64,000 nt of DNA, taken from contig JAZKIY010000008.1 in the NCBI GenBank assembly GCA_040384665.1, positions 1-64,000 on the forward strand. Reading direction: 5' to 3'. The notes under the pieces are model-generated. The model saw only the letters and a list, made by a program, of their open reading frames with translations, did not search any database and was not told the origin of the DNA. This DNA is from PCRC01 sp040384665. Its GTDB lineage: Bacteria; Pseudomonadota; Gammaproteobacteria; Burkholderiales; Burkholderiaceae_C. Each line of letters begins with the position of its first letter. Within the stretch, counting starts at the first letter, position 1. A program made the translations under genes and the position numbers. Of the stretch, positions 33,351-42,388 are shown piece after piece.

Positions 33351-34700
33351 TCAGGTCGTGTGGCGGGTTGTCAGGTGGCGTCCACTGCGGTGGCAGGCCA
33401 GCGCCAGCAGCCCGTAATCTACCAGCCCACGTGCGATGCAAACCACCGCGGCGCCCAGCAGCCCGTGGTGGGACACGGCCCACCAGAGGCAGGCCAAGTA
33501 GGGCAGGCACTCCAGCAAGTGGATGGTGGCAATGGTGCGTGTCTGGCCCAGGGCCAGCAGGCCGGTGTACGGGATTTGCGCCAGCGCGTTGATGGCAAAC
33601 GCGATCAGCAGCACCTGGGCCACCAGCGTGGCGTCGGCGGCGAAGCTGGCGCCCATCCACCAGACCATGAAATCGGGCAACACCCACCAGCCGATGCCAG
33701 TGCCCACCAGCACCAGGCCGCCCGCGATGCCGGTGGCCCGGCGCAGCACCGCCTGCCATGCGGTGGCTGTGATCTGCCCCTGCGCGACCTGGGCCGAGAC
33801 CCTCACCAGTTCGGGCAACAGCACGCTGCAGGCCGACGCAATCAACACCGGAAAGCGTGACACCACGTCAAAGGGAATCGCGTACAGGCTGACCGCACTG
33901 GCGCTGACCAGCAGGCCAATGACAAACCGGTCGGCATAGACGATGACGGGCCCCAGCACGCTGCTCACCGTCATCCAGCCACCGAACGACAGCAGCTGTC
34001 GGAGCTGTGGCCAGTCGCAGGCGGCGGCCATCCGCGCCAGCAGCCTTGGCATGGGCAGTTGTTGGTGGTGGGCGAGTACCGCGGTCAGTGCCAGCAGTTG
34101 TGCCACGCGCACCGCCAGCAGGCTGATCGTGGCCCAGGTGAGGTCGGGCGTGAACTGCGCGGTCAGGAACGGGCCCGCAGCGAGCATCACGCCCGCAGGG
34201 ATGCGGATCAGGTTCAGCGCCCGGAAGGCGCCAATGCCTTCCAGATGGCCGCGCATGGCCGAAGACGCCAGCAGCAGCGGCAGGCTGGGCAGCATCCACA
34301 ACAGCGCGGTGCGGACTTCGGCCACCAGCGCGGCAGAAGACAGTTGCAGCGGCAGCGTGCCGAACTGCGCCAACAGGCCCAGCACCATGGCCCCCGCAGT
34401 TCCCAAGGCCAGCAGCGCAACGACGGCCGACCCTGTGATGCGGAGTTCTGCGCTGTGGTTTCCGGTGGGGCCATGTCGGGCAGACGCGACCGCCACCGTG
34501 ACCGCGCGCCCCAGGCCAAGGTCGAGAAAGCTGAAGTAGCCGACGAACACCCAGATCAGCGACAGCACCCCCAAACGCTCTGCGCCCAGCGCCTTGAGGA
34601 GCGCGGGTGCCACGGCCATGGCCGCCAGCATGGGCACGATGTCGCCCATCAGCGACCAGAACGCCGACGAGCGCAAGCTGCGGAAGCGGAGCGCGGTCAT
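33351..34700 (-). CDS. Oligosaccharide flippase (Wzx-type)
   Basis: A 449-residue integral membrane protein with about 12 hydrophobic segments and the polysaccharide-biosynthesis transporter pattern (SAFWSLMGDIVPMLAAMAVAPALLKALG near the N-terminus, IWVFVGYFSFLDLGLGRAV next). It would flip undecaprenyl-linked repeat units to the periplasm. No Wzy polymerase or Wzz chain-length protein appears in the window, so polymerisation must be encoded elsewhere or does not occur. Confidence 0.87.
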   Translation of the reverse strand: MTALRFRSLRSSAFWSLMGDIVPMLAAMAVAPALLKALGAERLGVLSLIWVFVGYFSFLDLGLGRAVTVAVASARHGPTGNHSAELRITGSAVVALLALGTAGAMVLGLLAQFGTLPLQLSSAALVAEVRTALLWMLPSLPLLLASSAMRGHLEGIGAFRALNLIRIPAGVMLAAGPFLTAQFTPDLTWATISLLAVRVAQLLALTAVLAHHQQLPMPRLLARMAAACDWPQLRQLLSFGGWMTVSSVLGPVIVYADRFVIGLLVSASAVSLYAIPFDVVSRFPVLIASACSVLLPELVRVSAQVAQGQITATAWQAVLRRATGIAGGLVLVGTGIGWWVLPDFMVWWMGASFAADATLVAQVLLIAFAINALAQIPYTGLLALGQTRTIATIHLLECLPYLACLWWAVSHHGLLGAAVVCIARGLVDYGLLALACHRSGRHLTTRHTT

Positions 34701-36613
34701 GCCACGGTGTGCAAGGGCGAAGGCGGGCGGCTCAGCGTCGCCTCTGGCACCAGCCGCTGCAAAATGGCCAGGGCCATGGCGACATCGTTGGCCTGGAGTG
34801 CGGCAGCCAGCCGTTGCAGGTCTGGGCTGAGTGTTTCCCAGGCCACAAAGCCCTCCCGGGCCTGCATGATGCGCGGGTGGTCCGTGGGCTGCGGGTTGTC
34901 ACCGGTCAGCAGTTCCTCGTAGAGCTTTTCACCCGGGCGCAGACCGGTGATGGCGATCTCGATGTCGCCGTCAGGGTGGCCGGCGTCCCGCACACGCAGG
35001 CCCGACAGGGTGACCATGCGCTGGGCCAGGTCCAGGATGCGCACCGGGGTGCCCATGTCGAGCACAAACACCTCGCCGCCGGTGGCCATGGCACCGGCCT
35101 GCAGCACCAGTTGGGCGGCCTCGGGGATCGTCATGAAGTACCGGGTGACCTCGGTGTGGGTCACGGTCAGCGGCCCGCCAGCGGCGAGCTGTTGGCGGAA
35201 CAGGGGCACCACGCTGCCGCTGGAGCCCAGCACATTGCCAAAGCGCACCATGACAAAGCGTGTGGCGGCGTTGGCCGTGTCGCGTGCGGCCAGCGCTTGC
35301 AGCACCATTTCTGCCAGCCGTTTGCTGGCACCCATCACGTTGGTCGGGCGCACCGCTTTGTCGGTGGATATCAGAACAAAGTGGGCAACGCCAACGTTCA
35401 ACGCCGCCTGTGCCACCTGGAGCGTGCCCAGCACGTTGTTCAGAATGCCTTCCACCGGGTTGAATTCCACCAGTGGAACGTGTTTGTAGGCGGCGGCGTG
35501 GTACACAGTGTCGGGCCGGTAGCGGTTGCAGATGTCGCTGACCCGCTCGAAGTTGCAGACACTGCCCAGAATCGCGGTGATGTCGACGGTCAGCCCCTGC
35601 TGTTCTGAGAGCGACAGCAGTTCCTGGTGGGTGCGGTAGAGCCCGAATTCGTTGTGGTCGAACAGCACCAGTTGGCGGGGACTTTCCAGAATGATCTGGC
35701 GGCACAGTTCGCTGCCAATGCTGCCACCTGCGCCGGTGACCAGCACGGTTTTGCCGGTCAGGTTGCGCACCAGCAATTCGCGCTGGGGGGGCACCGGTTC
35801 GCGCCCCAGCAGGTCTTCGATGTCAAGTTCGCGGAAGTCTTGTACCGTCACGCGGCCACTGGCCAGGTCTGCCAGACCGGGCAGGGTGCGCACATGCACC
35901 GGCAACGGCCGCAGGTTTTCGACAATCTGGTTGCGCCGCTCCCGGGTGGCGCTGGGCACGGCGAGCAGGATGTCGGTCACGCCGAGCTGGTCCACCGTGT
36001 CTGGCGCCTGATGCGGTGTGTAAACCGGCAGGCCATTGATGCTGCGGCCCGCCTTGCTCGGGTCGTCGTCCACAAAACCCAACAGGACAAACTGTGTCGT
36101 GCTGGCAATCGCTGCAGCGGTTTGAACCCCGGCACTGCCGGCGCCATAAATCAGCAACCGGCGCCCTGCCTGGCGGCGGTTCCCGGACCGCTGTGCCAGC
36201 CATGACCCGGCCATGGCGCGGCTGGCCACAATCAGCAACAGAAAAATCAGCGGTTGCAGGATGCCCAGGCTGCGCGGGATGGCGGCGAACCCGAGCGACT
36301 GCAGCCAGACCAGCGCCAACACCAGCAAAGCGCTGTACAGGGCCACGGCTTTCGCCGTGGCAGCCATGGCGGCGAGGCCGCTGTAGCGGAAGATGGCGTG
36401 GTACAGACCCAGCTGTGTGAAGACGGCCACCGCCAGCGACGGCCCCAGCAGGTACACCCACCATTGACCGCCCTGAGGCCAGTGCAGGGTGTCGAAACGC
36501 AGCGTGAAAGCGATCCACATGGCCAACACCGCAAGCAGGCTGTCAAACGCGGTCACCACCAGCTGTTTGACAGGGCGGGGCCAGGCCAGGATGGCGCGGT
36601 TCAGGGGCGGCAC
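34697..36613 (-). CDS. Membrane UDP-sugar 4,6-dehydratase (WbpM/CapD/PglF family)
   Basis: A 638-residue protein with four membrane helices (about residues 17–135), a first Rossmann-like domain (LLIYGAGSAGVQTAAAI) and a C-terminal SDR dehydratase (TVLVTGAGGSIGSELCR). The catalytic set follows the WbpM pattern, with Met replacing Tyr: ISTDKAVRPTNVMGASKR supplies Ser/Thr, Met and Lys. WbpM-type enzymes convert UDP-GlcNAc to the 4-keto-6-deoxy intermediate for QuiNAc, FucNAc or bacillosamine. It is the first gene of the polysaccharide operon. Confidence 0.91.
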   Translation of the reverse strand: MPPLNRAILAWPRPVKQLVVTAFDSLLAVLAMWIAFTLRFDTLHWPQGGQWWVYLLGPSLAVAVFTQLGLYHAIFRYSGLAAMAATAKAVALYSALLVLALVWLQSLGFAAIPRSLGILQPLIFLLLIVASRAMAGSWLAQRSGNRRQAGRRLLIYGAGSAGVQTAAAIASTTQFVLLGFVDDDPSKAGRSINGLPVYTPHQAPDTVDQLGVTDILLAVPSATRERRNQIVENLRPLPVHVRTLPGLADLASGRVTVQDFRELDIEDLLGREPVPPQRELLVRNLTGKTVLVTGAGGSIGSELCRQIILESPRQLVLFDHNEFGLYRTHQELLSLSEQQGLTVDITAILGSVCNFERVSDICNRYRPDTVYHAAAYKHVPLVEFNPVEGILNNVLGTLQVAQAALNVGVAHFVLISTDKAVRPTNVMGASKRLAEMVLQALAARDTANAATRFVMVRFGNVLGSSGSVVPLFRQQLAAGGPLTVTHTEVTRYFMTIPEAAQLVLQAGAMATGGEVFVLDMGTPVRILDLAQRMVTLSGLRVRDAGHPDGDIEIAITGLRPGEKLYEELLTGDNPQPTDHPRIMQAREGFVAWETLSPDLQRLAAALQANDVAMALAILQRLVPEATLSRPPSPLHTVA

Positions 36614-36622
36614 GGCAAGGAC

Positions 36623-37264
36623 TCAGGGCGCATCTGCCCCGCCAATCTGGTAACGCGCCAGCATGTCGCTCGCCAGCTCCAGCCGCAGCAGCGGGTTGTC
36701 GAGCGACATCAGGCGCTGCTTGGCATCCGTGGGCAATGGCAAAAGTTCGCTCCAGCGGTTGGCCACCCAGCCGCAGTCGTCCAGTTGCCAGGGGGGCTGC
36801 ATGGGCAGGTCGGACGCGGCCAGCCCTTGCGCCTGCAGCGTGCTGATGAGCTTGGCGAGTGCGTCTGCGGTGGGCTTCAGGTCTTCAGGCACTGGCACGG
36901 TCTGGTCGGGGTCGAGCTGGGTCACGTTGGCCACCCACAGGCCATGGCGGAGTTGTTCCCGCTGGTCGATGCGGAAACGCTCGGCGCCATGGCAACGGAT
37001 CATCAGCAGCCCCGGTTGCGGGTTGCTGAGTTCGTCAATCCGGGCCAGTGTGCCGACGCTGTGGAATGCCTCGGTCTCTCCTGGCTGACGGACTTCGTGC
37101 CCTTGTGTGAGGGCCACCGCGCCGAACGGTGCACCGGCCTGGTGGCACTTGCGCACCATGTCCAGGTAGCGCACCTCGAAAATGCGCAATGGCAGCAGCC
37201 CCCCGGGGAACAGGACGCTTCCGAGCGGGAACAGCGGCAGCTTGGACAGGGTCAAGGGCGACAT
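36623..37264 (-). CDS. LON substrate-binding-domain protein
   Basis: A 213-residue stand-alone LON N-terminal domain with no AAA or protease part. The opening LSKLPLFPLGSVLFPGGLLPLRIFE is diagnostic. Such proteins are widespread in proteobacteria and their role is unproven. The ATG at 37262–37264 is preferred over a TTG one codon earlier. The start lies only 36 bp from the divergent yggT gene, so the two promoters must overlap. It is upstream of, and collinear with, the polysaccharide genes. Confidence 0.88.
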   Translation of the reverse strand: MSPLTLSKLPLFPLGSVLFPGGLLPLRIFEVRYLDMVRKCHQAGAPFGAVALTQGHEVRQPGETEAFHSVGTLARIDELSNPQPGLLMIRCHGAERFRIDQREQLRHGLWVANVTQLDPDQTVPVPEDLKPTADALAKLISTLQAQGLAASDLPMQPPWQLDDCGWVANRWSELLPLPTDAKQRLMSLDNPLLRLELASDMLARYQIGGADAP

Positions 37265-37300
37265 CAAAGTATCATCCCATGAGCCACTTCACCCCTGCCC

Positions 37301-37870
37301 ATGTTCATCCAAATTTTTTCATTGCTGCTTGACGTTGTTGCCGGTCTGGTGGGCGGGGCCTGCCTGTTGCGGTTGTACATGCAGTACCAGCGCATTGGCA
37401 TGGGCTCACAGTCGGCCAACCCGCTGGCGCAGTTCATTTTCACCTTGACCGACTGGCTGGTGTTGCCGCTGCGGCGGGTGGTGCCATCGGTCGGGCGGGT
37501 GGACAGTGCCAGCCTGCTGGCCGCGTTCCTGGTGGAACTGGCGCAGTTTGCGGTGTTGTGGCTGGTGGCAGGCGGACAGGGCAGCCTGTTGCCCCTGCCG
37601 GTGTTGGCCTTGTTTGGCACGCTCCGCCTGGTCATTTCCCTGGCAATGGGGCTGCTGATCGTCAACGTGGTGCTGTCCTGGGTGCAGACCGACTCACCGT
37701 TGGCCCACCTGATCGACCGCCTGTGTGCGCCGGTCTTGCAGCCCCTTCGGCGTGTCGTGCCTCTGGTCGGAGGCATTGACCTGTCACCCCTGGTGCTGGT
37801 GCTGCTGCTGCAGGTGGCCACCATTGTTCTGGCCCACCTGCAAGCGGTGACTCTGGGCGGGCTGCTCTGA
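37301..37870 (+). CDS. YggT-family membrane protein
   Basis: A 189-residue integral membrane protein with two copies of the YggT domain. The first copy contains ADWLVLPLRR-like TDWLVLPLRRVVPSVG and the second CAPVLQPLRRVVPLVGGID. Each has hydrophobic helices on both sides, about four in total. YggT proteins are linked to osmotic and cell-division membrane functions, but no activity is known. It converges on accD, with only 12 bp between the stops. Confidence 0.88.
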   Translation: MFIQIFSLLLDVVAGLVGGACLLRLYMQYQRIGMGSQSANPLAQFIFTLTDWLVLPLRRVVPSVGRVDSASLLAAFLVELAQFAVLWLVAGGQGSLLPLPVLALFGTLRLVISLAMGLLIVNVVLSWVQTDSPLAHLIDRLCAPVLQPLRRVVPLVGGIDLSPLVLVLLLQVATIVLAHLQAVTLGGLL

Positions 37871-37882
37871 GGCAGCCCGATA

Positions 37883-38755
37883 TCAGCTGACGGCGTCGGC
37901 TGGCTGGCGCAGCAACATCGCCAGGGTGCTGGCGATGGTTTTGCGCAGCTCACGGCGGTCGCAGATGAAATCCACCGCCCCTTTGGTCTGCAGGAACTCG
38001 GCACGCTGGAAACCTTCTGGCAAGGTCACCCGCACGGTGCTTTCGATCACGCGTGGACCGGCAAAACCGATCAGCGCCTTGGGTTCGGCAATCACCACAT
38101 CGCCCACAAAGGCAAAGCCGGCCGACACACCACCCATGGTCGGGTCGGTCAACACGCTGATGTAAGGCAGGCCTTTCTTGGCCAGTCGGGTCAGCGCGGC
38201 ATTGGTTTTGGCCATCTGCATCAGGCTCAGAAGGCCTTCCTGCATGCGGGCGCCGCCGGTGGCGGTGAAGCAGATGAAAGGCACCTTCTGTTCGATGGCG
38301 GTTTCCACGCCACGCACAAAACGTTCGCCCACCACCGAGCCCATGCTGCCACCCATGAAGTCGAACTCGAAACAGGCGGCCACCACGTTGATGCTGTGTA
38401 CCGCACCACCCAGAACCACCAACGCGTCGGTTTCACCGGTGTTTTCCAGTGCTTCTTTCAGGCGCTCGGGGTACTTGCGGCTGTCCTTGAACTTGAGTGC
38501 ATCCACAGGGATCACTTCTTGTCCGATCTCGTAGCGGCCTTCGGCGTCCAGGAACGCGTCAAGCCGGGCGCGGGCGCCAATGCGCAGGTGGTGTGTGCAG
38601 GTTGGGCAGACGTTCTGGTTTTGTTCCAGGTCGGTCTTGTAGAGCACGGTTTCACAGCTCGGGCACTTGACCCACAGGCCTTCGGGCACCGTGCGGCGCT
38701 CGGTCGGGTCGGTGGGTTGGATCTTGGGGGGCAGCAGTTTTTCGAGCCAACTCAT
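37883..38755 (-). CDS. accD: Acetyl-CoA carboxylase carboxyltransferase subunit beta
   Basis: AccD pairs with AccA to transfer CO2 from biotin to acetyl-CoA, giving the malonyl-CoA used by FabD and FabH. The 290-residue protein begins MSWLEKLLPPKI and has the four-Cys zinc ribbon (CPSC at about 31–34 and CPTC at about 50–53), followed by the crotonase-like fold with CFTATGGARMQEG and PTMGGVSAGFA. It follows trpBA in the same direction, the common proteobacterial order. Confidence 0.96.
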   Translation of the reverse strand: MSWLEKLLPPKIQPTDPTERRTVPEGLWVKCPSCETVLYKTDLEQNQNVCPTCTHHLRIGARARLDAFLDAEGRYEIGQEVIPVDALKFKDSRKYPERLKEALENTGETDALVVLGGAVHSINVVAACFEFDFMGGSMGSVVGERFVRGVETAIEQKVPFICFTATGGARMQEGLLSLMQMAKTNAALTRLAKKGLPYISVLTDPTMGGVSAGFAFVGDVVIAEPKALIGFAGPRVIESTVRVTLPEGFQRAEFLQTKGAVDFICDRRELRKTIASTLAMLLRQPADAVS

Positions 38756-38785
38756 GGGCGATCTCCGTGACGGTGATGGGGTGGA

Positions 38786-39595
38786 TTATGAATCGAGCGC
38801 AGTGCGGATGTCCCGCAGGAAGGCCGAGGCGGTGGGGACCACCTGGTCTTCGGGCTGAGCGTCGATCAGCTGGATGATCTTGCTGCCGATCACCACCGCG
38901 TCGGCCACCGCGCCGATCGCTTTGGCGGTGGCCGCGTCGCGGATACCGAAACCCACGCCGACGGGCACGTGCACATGCTGGCGGATGCGTGGCAACATGG
39001 CCGCCACCGCGTCCACATCGAGGGTGCCGGCGCCGGTCACGCCTTTCAGCGACACGTAGTACACGTAGCCACTCGCCACTTTCTGGATTTGCGCCATGCG
39101 CGACTCGGTGCTGGTTGGCGCGAGCAGAAAGATCAGGTCCATCTGGTGCGCGCGCAGCTTGGCCGCGAAAGCCTCGCATTCTTCGGGCGGGTAGTCCACC
39201 ACCAGCACGCCATCGACACCGGCCTGGGCCGCGTCGCGGATGAAGGCGTCCGGACCGTGTTTGATGTCGTAGCGCTCCAGCGGGTTGGCATAACCCATCA
39301 GCACCACCGGCGTGGTGGTGTCTTGTGTGCGGAAGTCGCGCACCATGGTCAGCACCTGCGCCAGGCCAATACCGAAGGCCAGGGCTTTTTCGCCGGCTTG
39401 CTGGATCACCGGGCCGTCGGCGCTGGGGTCCGAAAACGGCACCCCGAGTTCGATGATGTCGGCACCAGCATCTACCATGCCGTGCATCAGCGCGGGCGTG
39501 ATGCCGGGGAACGGGAAACCAGCGGTGACATAGGGAATCAGTGCCGTGCGGTTTTGGGACTTCAGCTTGTCGAGGGTCGTGCTGATCCGGCTCAT
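38786..39595 (-). CDS. trpA: Tryptophan synthase alpha chain
   Basis: TrpA cleaves indole-3-glycerol phosphate to indole and glyceraldehyde 3-phosphate. The 269-residue TIM barrel has ALIPYVTAGFP, the catalytic Glu in DIIELGVPFSDPSADGP, catalytic Asp in LVVDYPPEE, and the phosphate loop GVGFGIRDAATAKAI. The ATG at 39595 overlaps the trpB stop, coupling synthesis of the two subunits. The frame extends upstream but only inside trpB. Confidence 0.97.
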   Translation of the reverse strand: MSRISTTLDKLKSQNRTALIPYVTAGFPFPGITPALMHGMVDAGADIIELGVPFSDPSADGPVIQQAGEKALAFGIGLAQVLTMVRDFRTQDTTTPVVLMGYANPLERYDIKHGPDAFIRDAAQAGVDGVLVVDYPPEECEAFAAKLRAHQMDLIFLLAPTSTESRMAQIQKVASGYVYYVSLKGVTGAGTLDVDAVAAMLPRIRQHVHVPVGVGFGIRDAATAKAIGAVADAVVIGSKIIQLIDAQPEDQVVPTASAFLRDIRTALDS

Positions 39596-40860
39596 TTCAC
39601 AACTTTCACGGTGTGTTCGCCACCTTTGACCGACTGCCCCTTGCAGCTCGGCCGGCAGTAAAAATCGGCGTTGCTCAAATCGGCCACGGTGCCAATGTCC
39701 TTGTCGCCCCGGCCCGAGAGGTTGACGAGAATCGATTGGTCGGCACGCATGGTTTTTGCGAGCTTCATCGCGTAGGCCACCGCGTGGCTGGACTCCAGCG
39801 CCGGGATGATGCCCTCGGTGCGGCACAGGTAGTGGAAAGCCGCCAGCGCCTCGGCGTCGGTGATGCCCACGTATTCCGCCCGGCCAATGTCTTTCAGGAA
39901 CGCGTGTTCAGGGCCCACGCCGGGGTAGTCCAGGCCCGCGCTGATGCTGTGCGTCTCGGTGACCTGGCCGTCCTCGTTCTGCAGCACGTAGGTGCGGTTG
40001 CCATGTAGCACACCCGGCAGGCCGCGTTGCAGTGAGGCCGAATGTTTGCCGCTGTCCATGCCTTCGCCGGCCGCCTCCACGCCGATCAACCGTGTGCTGG
40101 TGTGGTTGATGTAGGGATAGAAAATGCCCATGGCGTTGCTGCCACCGCCGACGCAGGCGATCACCGCATCGGGCTGCGGGCCCCCGGTGAACTCCGGCAT
40201 CTGGGTCAGGCACTCTTCGCCGATCACGCTCTGAAAATCGCGCACCATCATCGGGTAGGGGTGGGGGCCGGCCACGGTGCCGATGATGTAGAAGGTGTTG
40301 TCCACGTTGGCGACCCAGTCGCGCATGGCCTCGTTCAGCGCGTCTTTCAGCGTCTTGCTGCCGGACTCCACCGGCACCACGGTGGCACCCAGCAGCTTCA
40401 TGCGGTAGACGTTGGGGCTCTGGCGTTTGACGTCTTCGCTGCCCATGTAGACCACGCATTCCAGGCCGTAGCGGGCACAGATGGTGGCGGTGGCCACGCC
40501 GTGCTGGCCGGCACCGGTTTCGGCGATCACACGCGGCTTGCCCATGCGTTTGGCCAGCATGGCCTGGCCTATGGTGTTGTTGATCTTGTGGGCGCCGGTG
40601 TGGTTCAGGTCTTCGCGCTTCAGGTAGATCTGCGCGCCGCCCTGCTCGCGGCTCATGCGGGCCGCATGGTAGATGGGCGAAGGCCGGCCGACGAAGTGTT
40701 TCAGCTCCGACTTGAATTCGGCCAGAAAGGCCGGGTCGTGCTGGTATTGGGCATAGGCATCGCGCAGCTCGTTGATGGCGTGGGTCAGCGTTTCACTGAC
40801 GAAGCTGCCGCCGTAGACGCCGAAGTGGCCTGTAGGGTCGGGTTGCTGGTAGGTGGTCAT
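39592..40860 (-). CDS. trpB: Tryptophan synthase beta chain, with Cys-containing tail
   Basis: TrpB is the PLP enzyme that joins indole and serine. The 422-residue protein has the PLP Lys in LKREDLNHTGAHKINN, the glycine-rich phosphate loop ACVGGGSNAMG and the GRGDKD C-terminal core motif. After this core, where most TrpB proteins end, a tail of about 24 residues carries FYCRPSCKGQSVKGG with two Cys. Its role is unknown. It is the upstream partner of trpA; about 40 bp separate it from trpF. Confidence 0.96.
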   Translation of the reverse strand: MTTYQQPDPTGHFGVYGGSFVSETLTHAINELRDAYAQYQHDPAFLAEFKSELKHFVGRPSPIYHAARMSREQGGAQIYLKREDLNHTGAHKINNTIGQAMLAKRMGKPRVIAETGAGQHGVATATICARYGLECVVYMGSEDVKRQSPNVYRMKLLGATVVPVESGSKTLKDALNEAMRDWVANVDNTFYIIGTVAGPHPYPMMVRDFQSVIGEECLTQMPEFTGGPQPDAVIACVGGGSNAMGIFYPYINHTSTRLIGVEAAGEGMDSGKHSASLQRGLPGVLHGNRTYVLQNEDGQVTETHSISAGLDYPGVGPEHAFLKDIGRAEYVGITDAEALAAFHYLCRTEGIIPALESSHAVAYAMKLAKTMRADQSILVNLSGRGDKDIGTVADLSNADFYCRPSCKGQSVKGGEHTVKVVK

Positions 40861-40901
40861 CGTGGCCTGAATTCAAGTTTGCCCGGCCAGGGGCTGGCCG
40901 G

Positions 40902-41582
40902 TCATGCCGGGTTGGCGAGTTGTGCATCGGCGGCCCGCACGGCCGCAATGAACTGCTGTATTTTTTCGGCGCTCTTGATGCCCTTGGACACCTCGACGCC
41001 TGAGCTCACGTCAACGGCCAGCGTTGTGCAGCGCGGCCGCAGCGTGGCAATGCCATCGCCCACGTTTGCAGGCGTGAGTCCACCACTCAAGACGAGGTGA
41101 GCGCTGACGCTTGGAGGAAGCAGTGACCAATTGAACGCCTTGCCGCCGCCGCCAAACCCCTCGACATGCGCGTCGAGCAGGATGGCCTGGGCTTGTGAGT
41201 AATCCTGGGCGTATTTTACGAGGTCGAAGGCAGCGGCGTCCGACCCCAGCGGAATGCGGGCGGCGCGCAAAAAGGGCGCCTTTCCGTTGCCGGTGGCCTG
41301 CAGGCACTGTTCCGGCGTCTCGTCACCATGAAATTGCAGCAAAGCCTGTGGTATTTCTGCAGAGAATGCTCTTATTTTTGTAGCATCTTCGTTCACCACC
41401 AGCAGCACCGGAGTGATGAACGGCGGCAGCCGGCGGACCAGCTCGGCGGCGCGCTGGACGCTGACGCAGCGGGGGCTTTTGTCGTACAGCACAAAGCCGA
41501 CCGCGTCGGCACCGGCGGCCACCGCGGCGTCCACATCCTGCTCGCGAGTTAGGCCGCAAATCTTGATTCTGGTTCGCGTCAT
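40902..41582 (-). CDS. trpF: Phosphoribosylanthranilate isomerase
   Basis: TrpF isomerises phosphoribosylanthranilate in tryptophan synthesis. The 226-residue TIM barrel starts MTRTRIKICGLTREQD with the catalytic Cys, and has QFHGDETPEQC, LLDAHVEGFGGGG with catalytic Asp, and AVDVSSGVEVSKGIKS. Residues 67–83 (ATKIRAFSAEIPQALLQ) are encoded by an AT-rich stretch that matches the dispersed repeat. The ATG at 41582 overlaps the truA stop. Confidence 0.95.
   Translation of the reverse strand: MTRTRIKICGLTREQDVDAAVAAGADAVGFVLYDKSPRCVSVQRAAELVRRLPPFITPVLLVVNEDATKIRAFSAEIPQALLQFHGDETPEQCLQATGNGKAPFLRAARIPLGSDAAAFDLVKYAQDYSQAQAILLDAHVEGFGGGGKAFNWSLLPPSVSAHLVLSGGLTPANVGDGIATLRPRCTTLAVDVSSGVEVSKGIKSAEKIQQFIAAVRAADAQLANPA
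41336..41384 (-). repeat. Dispersed 49-bp repeat, copy 5 (inside trpF)
   Basis: On the minus strand the head GCTACAAAAATAAGAGC (41368–41384) and a body with CTGCAGAAATACCACAGGCT align without gaps to the other copies. This is the most divergent copy, and it is noticeably more AT-rich than the rest of trpF. Confidence 0.45.
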
Positions 41583-42376
41583 GGCAGCCAATCATACGCA
41601 GCCGTGCGCGTTGGCAGTCCCCAGTGGGCGTCGTAGACCGGGCCCAAAAAGTACAGGCCGTCGGGCGAGAAGGTCGGGGCGGCGGCATCGCGGTCCCGGG
41701 CGGCCAGCACCGTGCGCAACCAGCCTGGGGCTTGGGCGCCCTGGCCCACGGCGACCAGACAGCCCATCAGGTTGCGGATCATGTGGTGCAAAAAGGCATT
41801 GGCCTCGAAGTCAAAGCGCCAGTAGGCGCTGCCTGCGGTGGCAGCGCGCCGGTGGATGCCAATCGGCTGCAAGGTCTTGACCGGGGATTTCGCCTGGCAG
41901 GAGGACGCTCGGAATGAGGTGAAATCGTGCTCACCACACAGGTGCTGGGCGGCCTGTTGCATCGCTTCACCGTCCAGCGGGCGGAACACCCAGCCGACGC
42001 GGCCGGCCTCCACGCTCGGGCGCACCGGCGATTCGAGCAGCACATAGCTGTAGCGGCGGGCGGTGGCGCTGGCGCGGCAATGGAAGCTGTCGGGCACCGG
42101 CTGCGCCCATTGCACCGCGATGTCGGCAGGCAGGAACCGGTTGGTGCCGCGCACCCAGGACGACGCGTCGCGCTGTAGGTGGGTGTCAAAGTGAACGACC
42201 TGCATCAGGCCGTGCACGCCGGCGTCGGTGCGGCCAGCACACAGCGTGGAGACGGGTTGGGTCGCAAACTGCGCCAGCGCCGTCTCCAGCTTGTCCTGGA
42301 CCGTCTGGCCACTGAGCTGGCTTTGCCAGCCCTGGTAGGCCGAGCCGTTGTAGCTGATGCCGAGGGCGATGCGCAA
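41579..42376 (-). CDS. truA: tRNA pseudouridine(38-40) synthase
   Basis: TruA makes pseudouridine at positions 38–40 of tRNA anticodon arms. The 265-residue protein has YNGSAYQGWQ at the N-terminus, the catalytic Asp in CAGRTDAGVHG, FHCRASATARRY, and FLHHMIRNLMG near the end. It lies between fimV and trpF, the usual betaproteobacterial order, and its stop overlaps the trpF start. Confidence 0.95.
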   Translation of the reverse strand: MRIALGISYNGSAYQGWQSQLSGQTVQDKLETALAQFATQPVSTLCAGRTDAGVHGLMQVVHFDTHLQRDASSWVRGTNRFLPADIAVQWAQPVPDSFHCRASATARRYSYVLLESPVRPSVEAGRVGWVFRPLDGEAMQQAAQHLCGEHDFTSFRASSCQAKSPVKTLQPIGIHRRAATAGSAYWRFDFEANAFLHHMIRNLMGCLVAVGQGAQAPGWLRTVLAARDRDAAAPTFSPDGLYFLGPVYDAHWGLPTRTAAYDWLP

Positions 42377-42388
42377 GCTTGAACCTGC

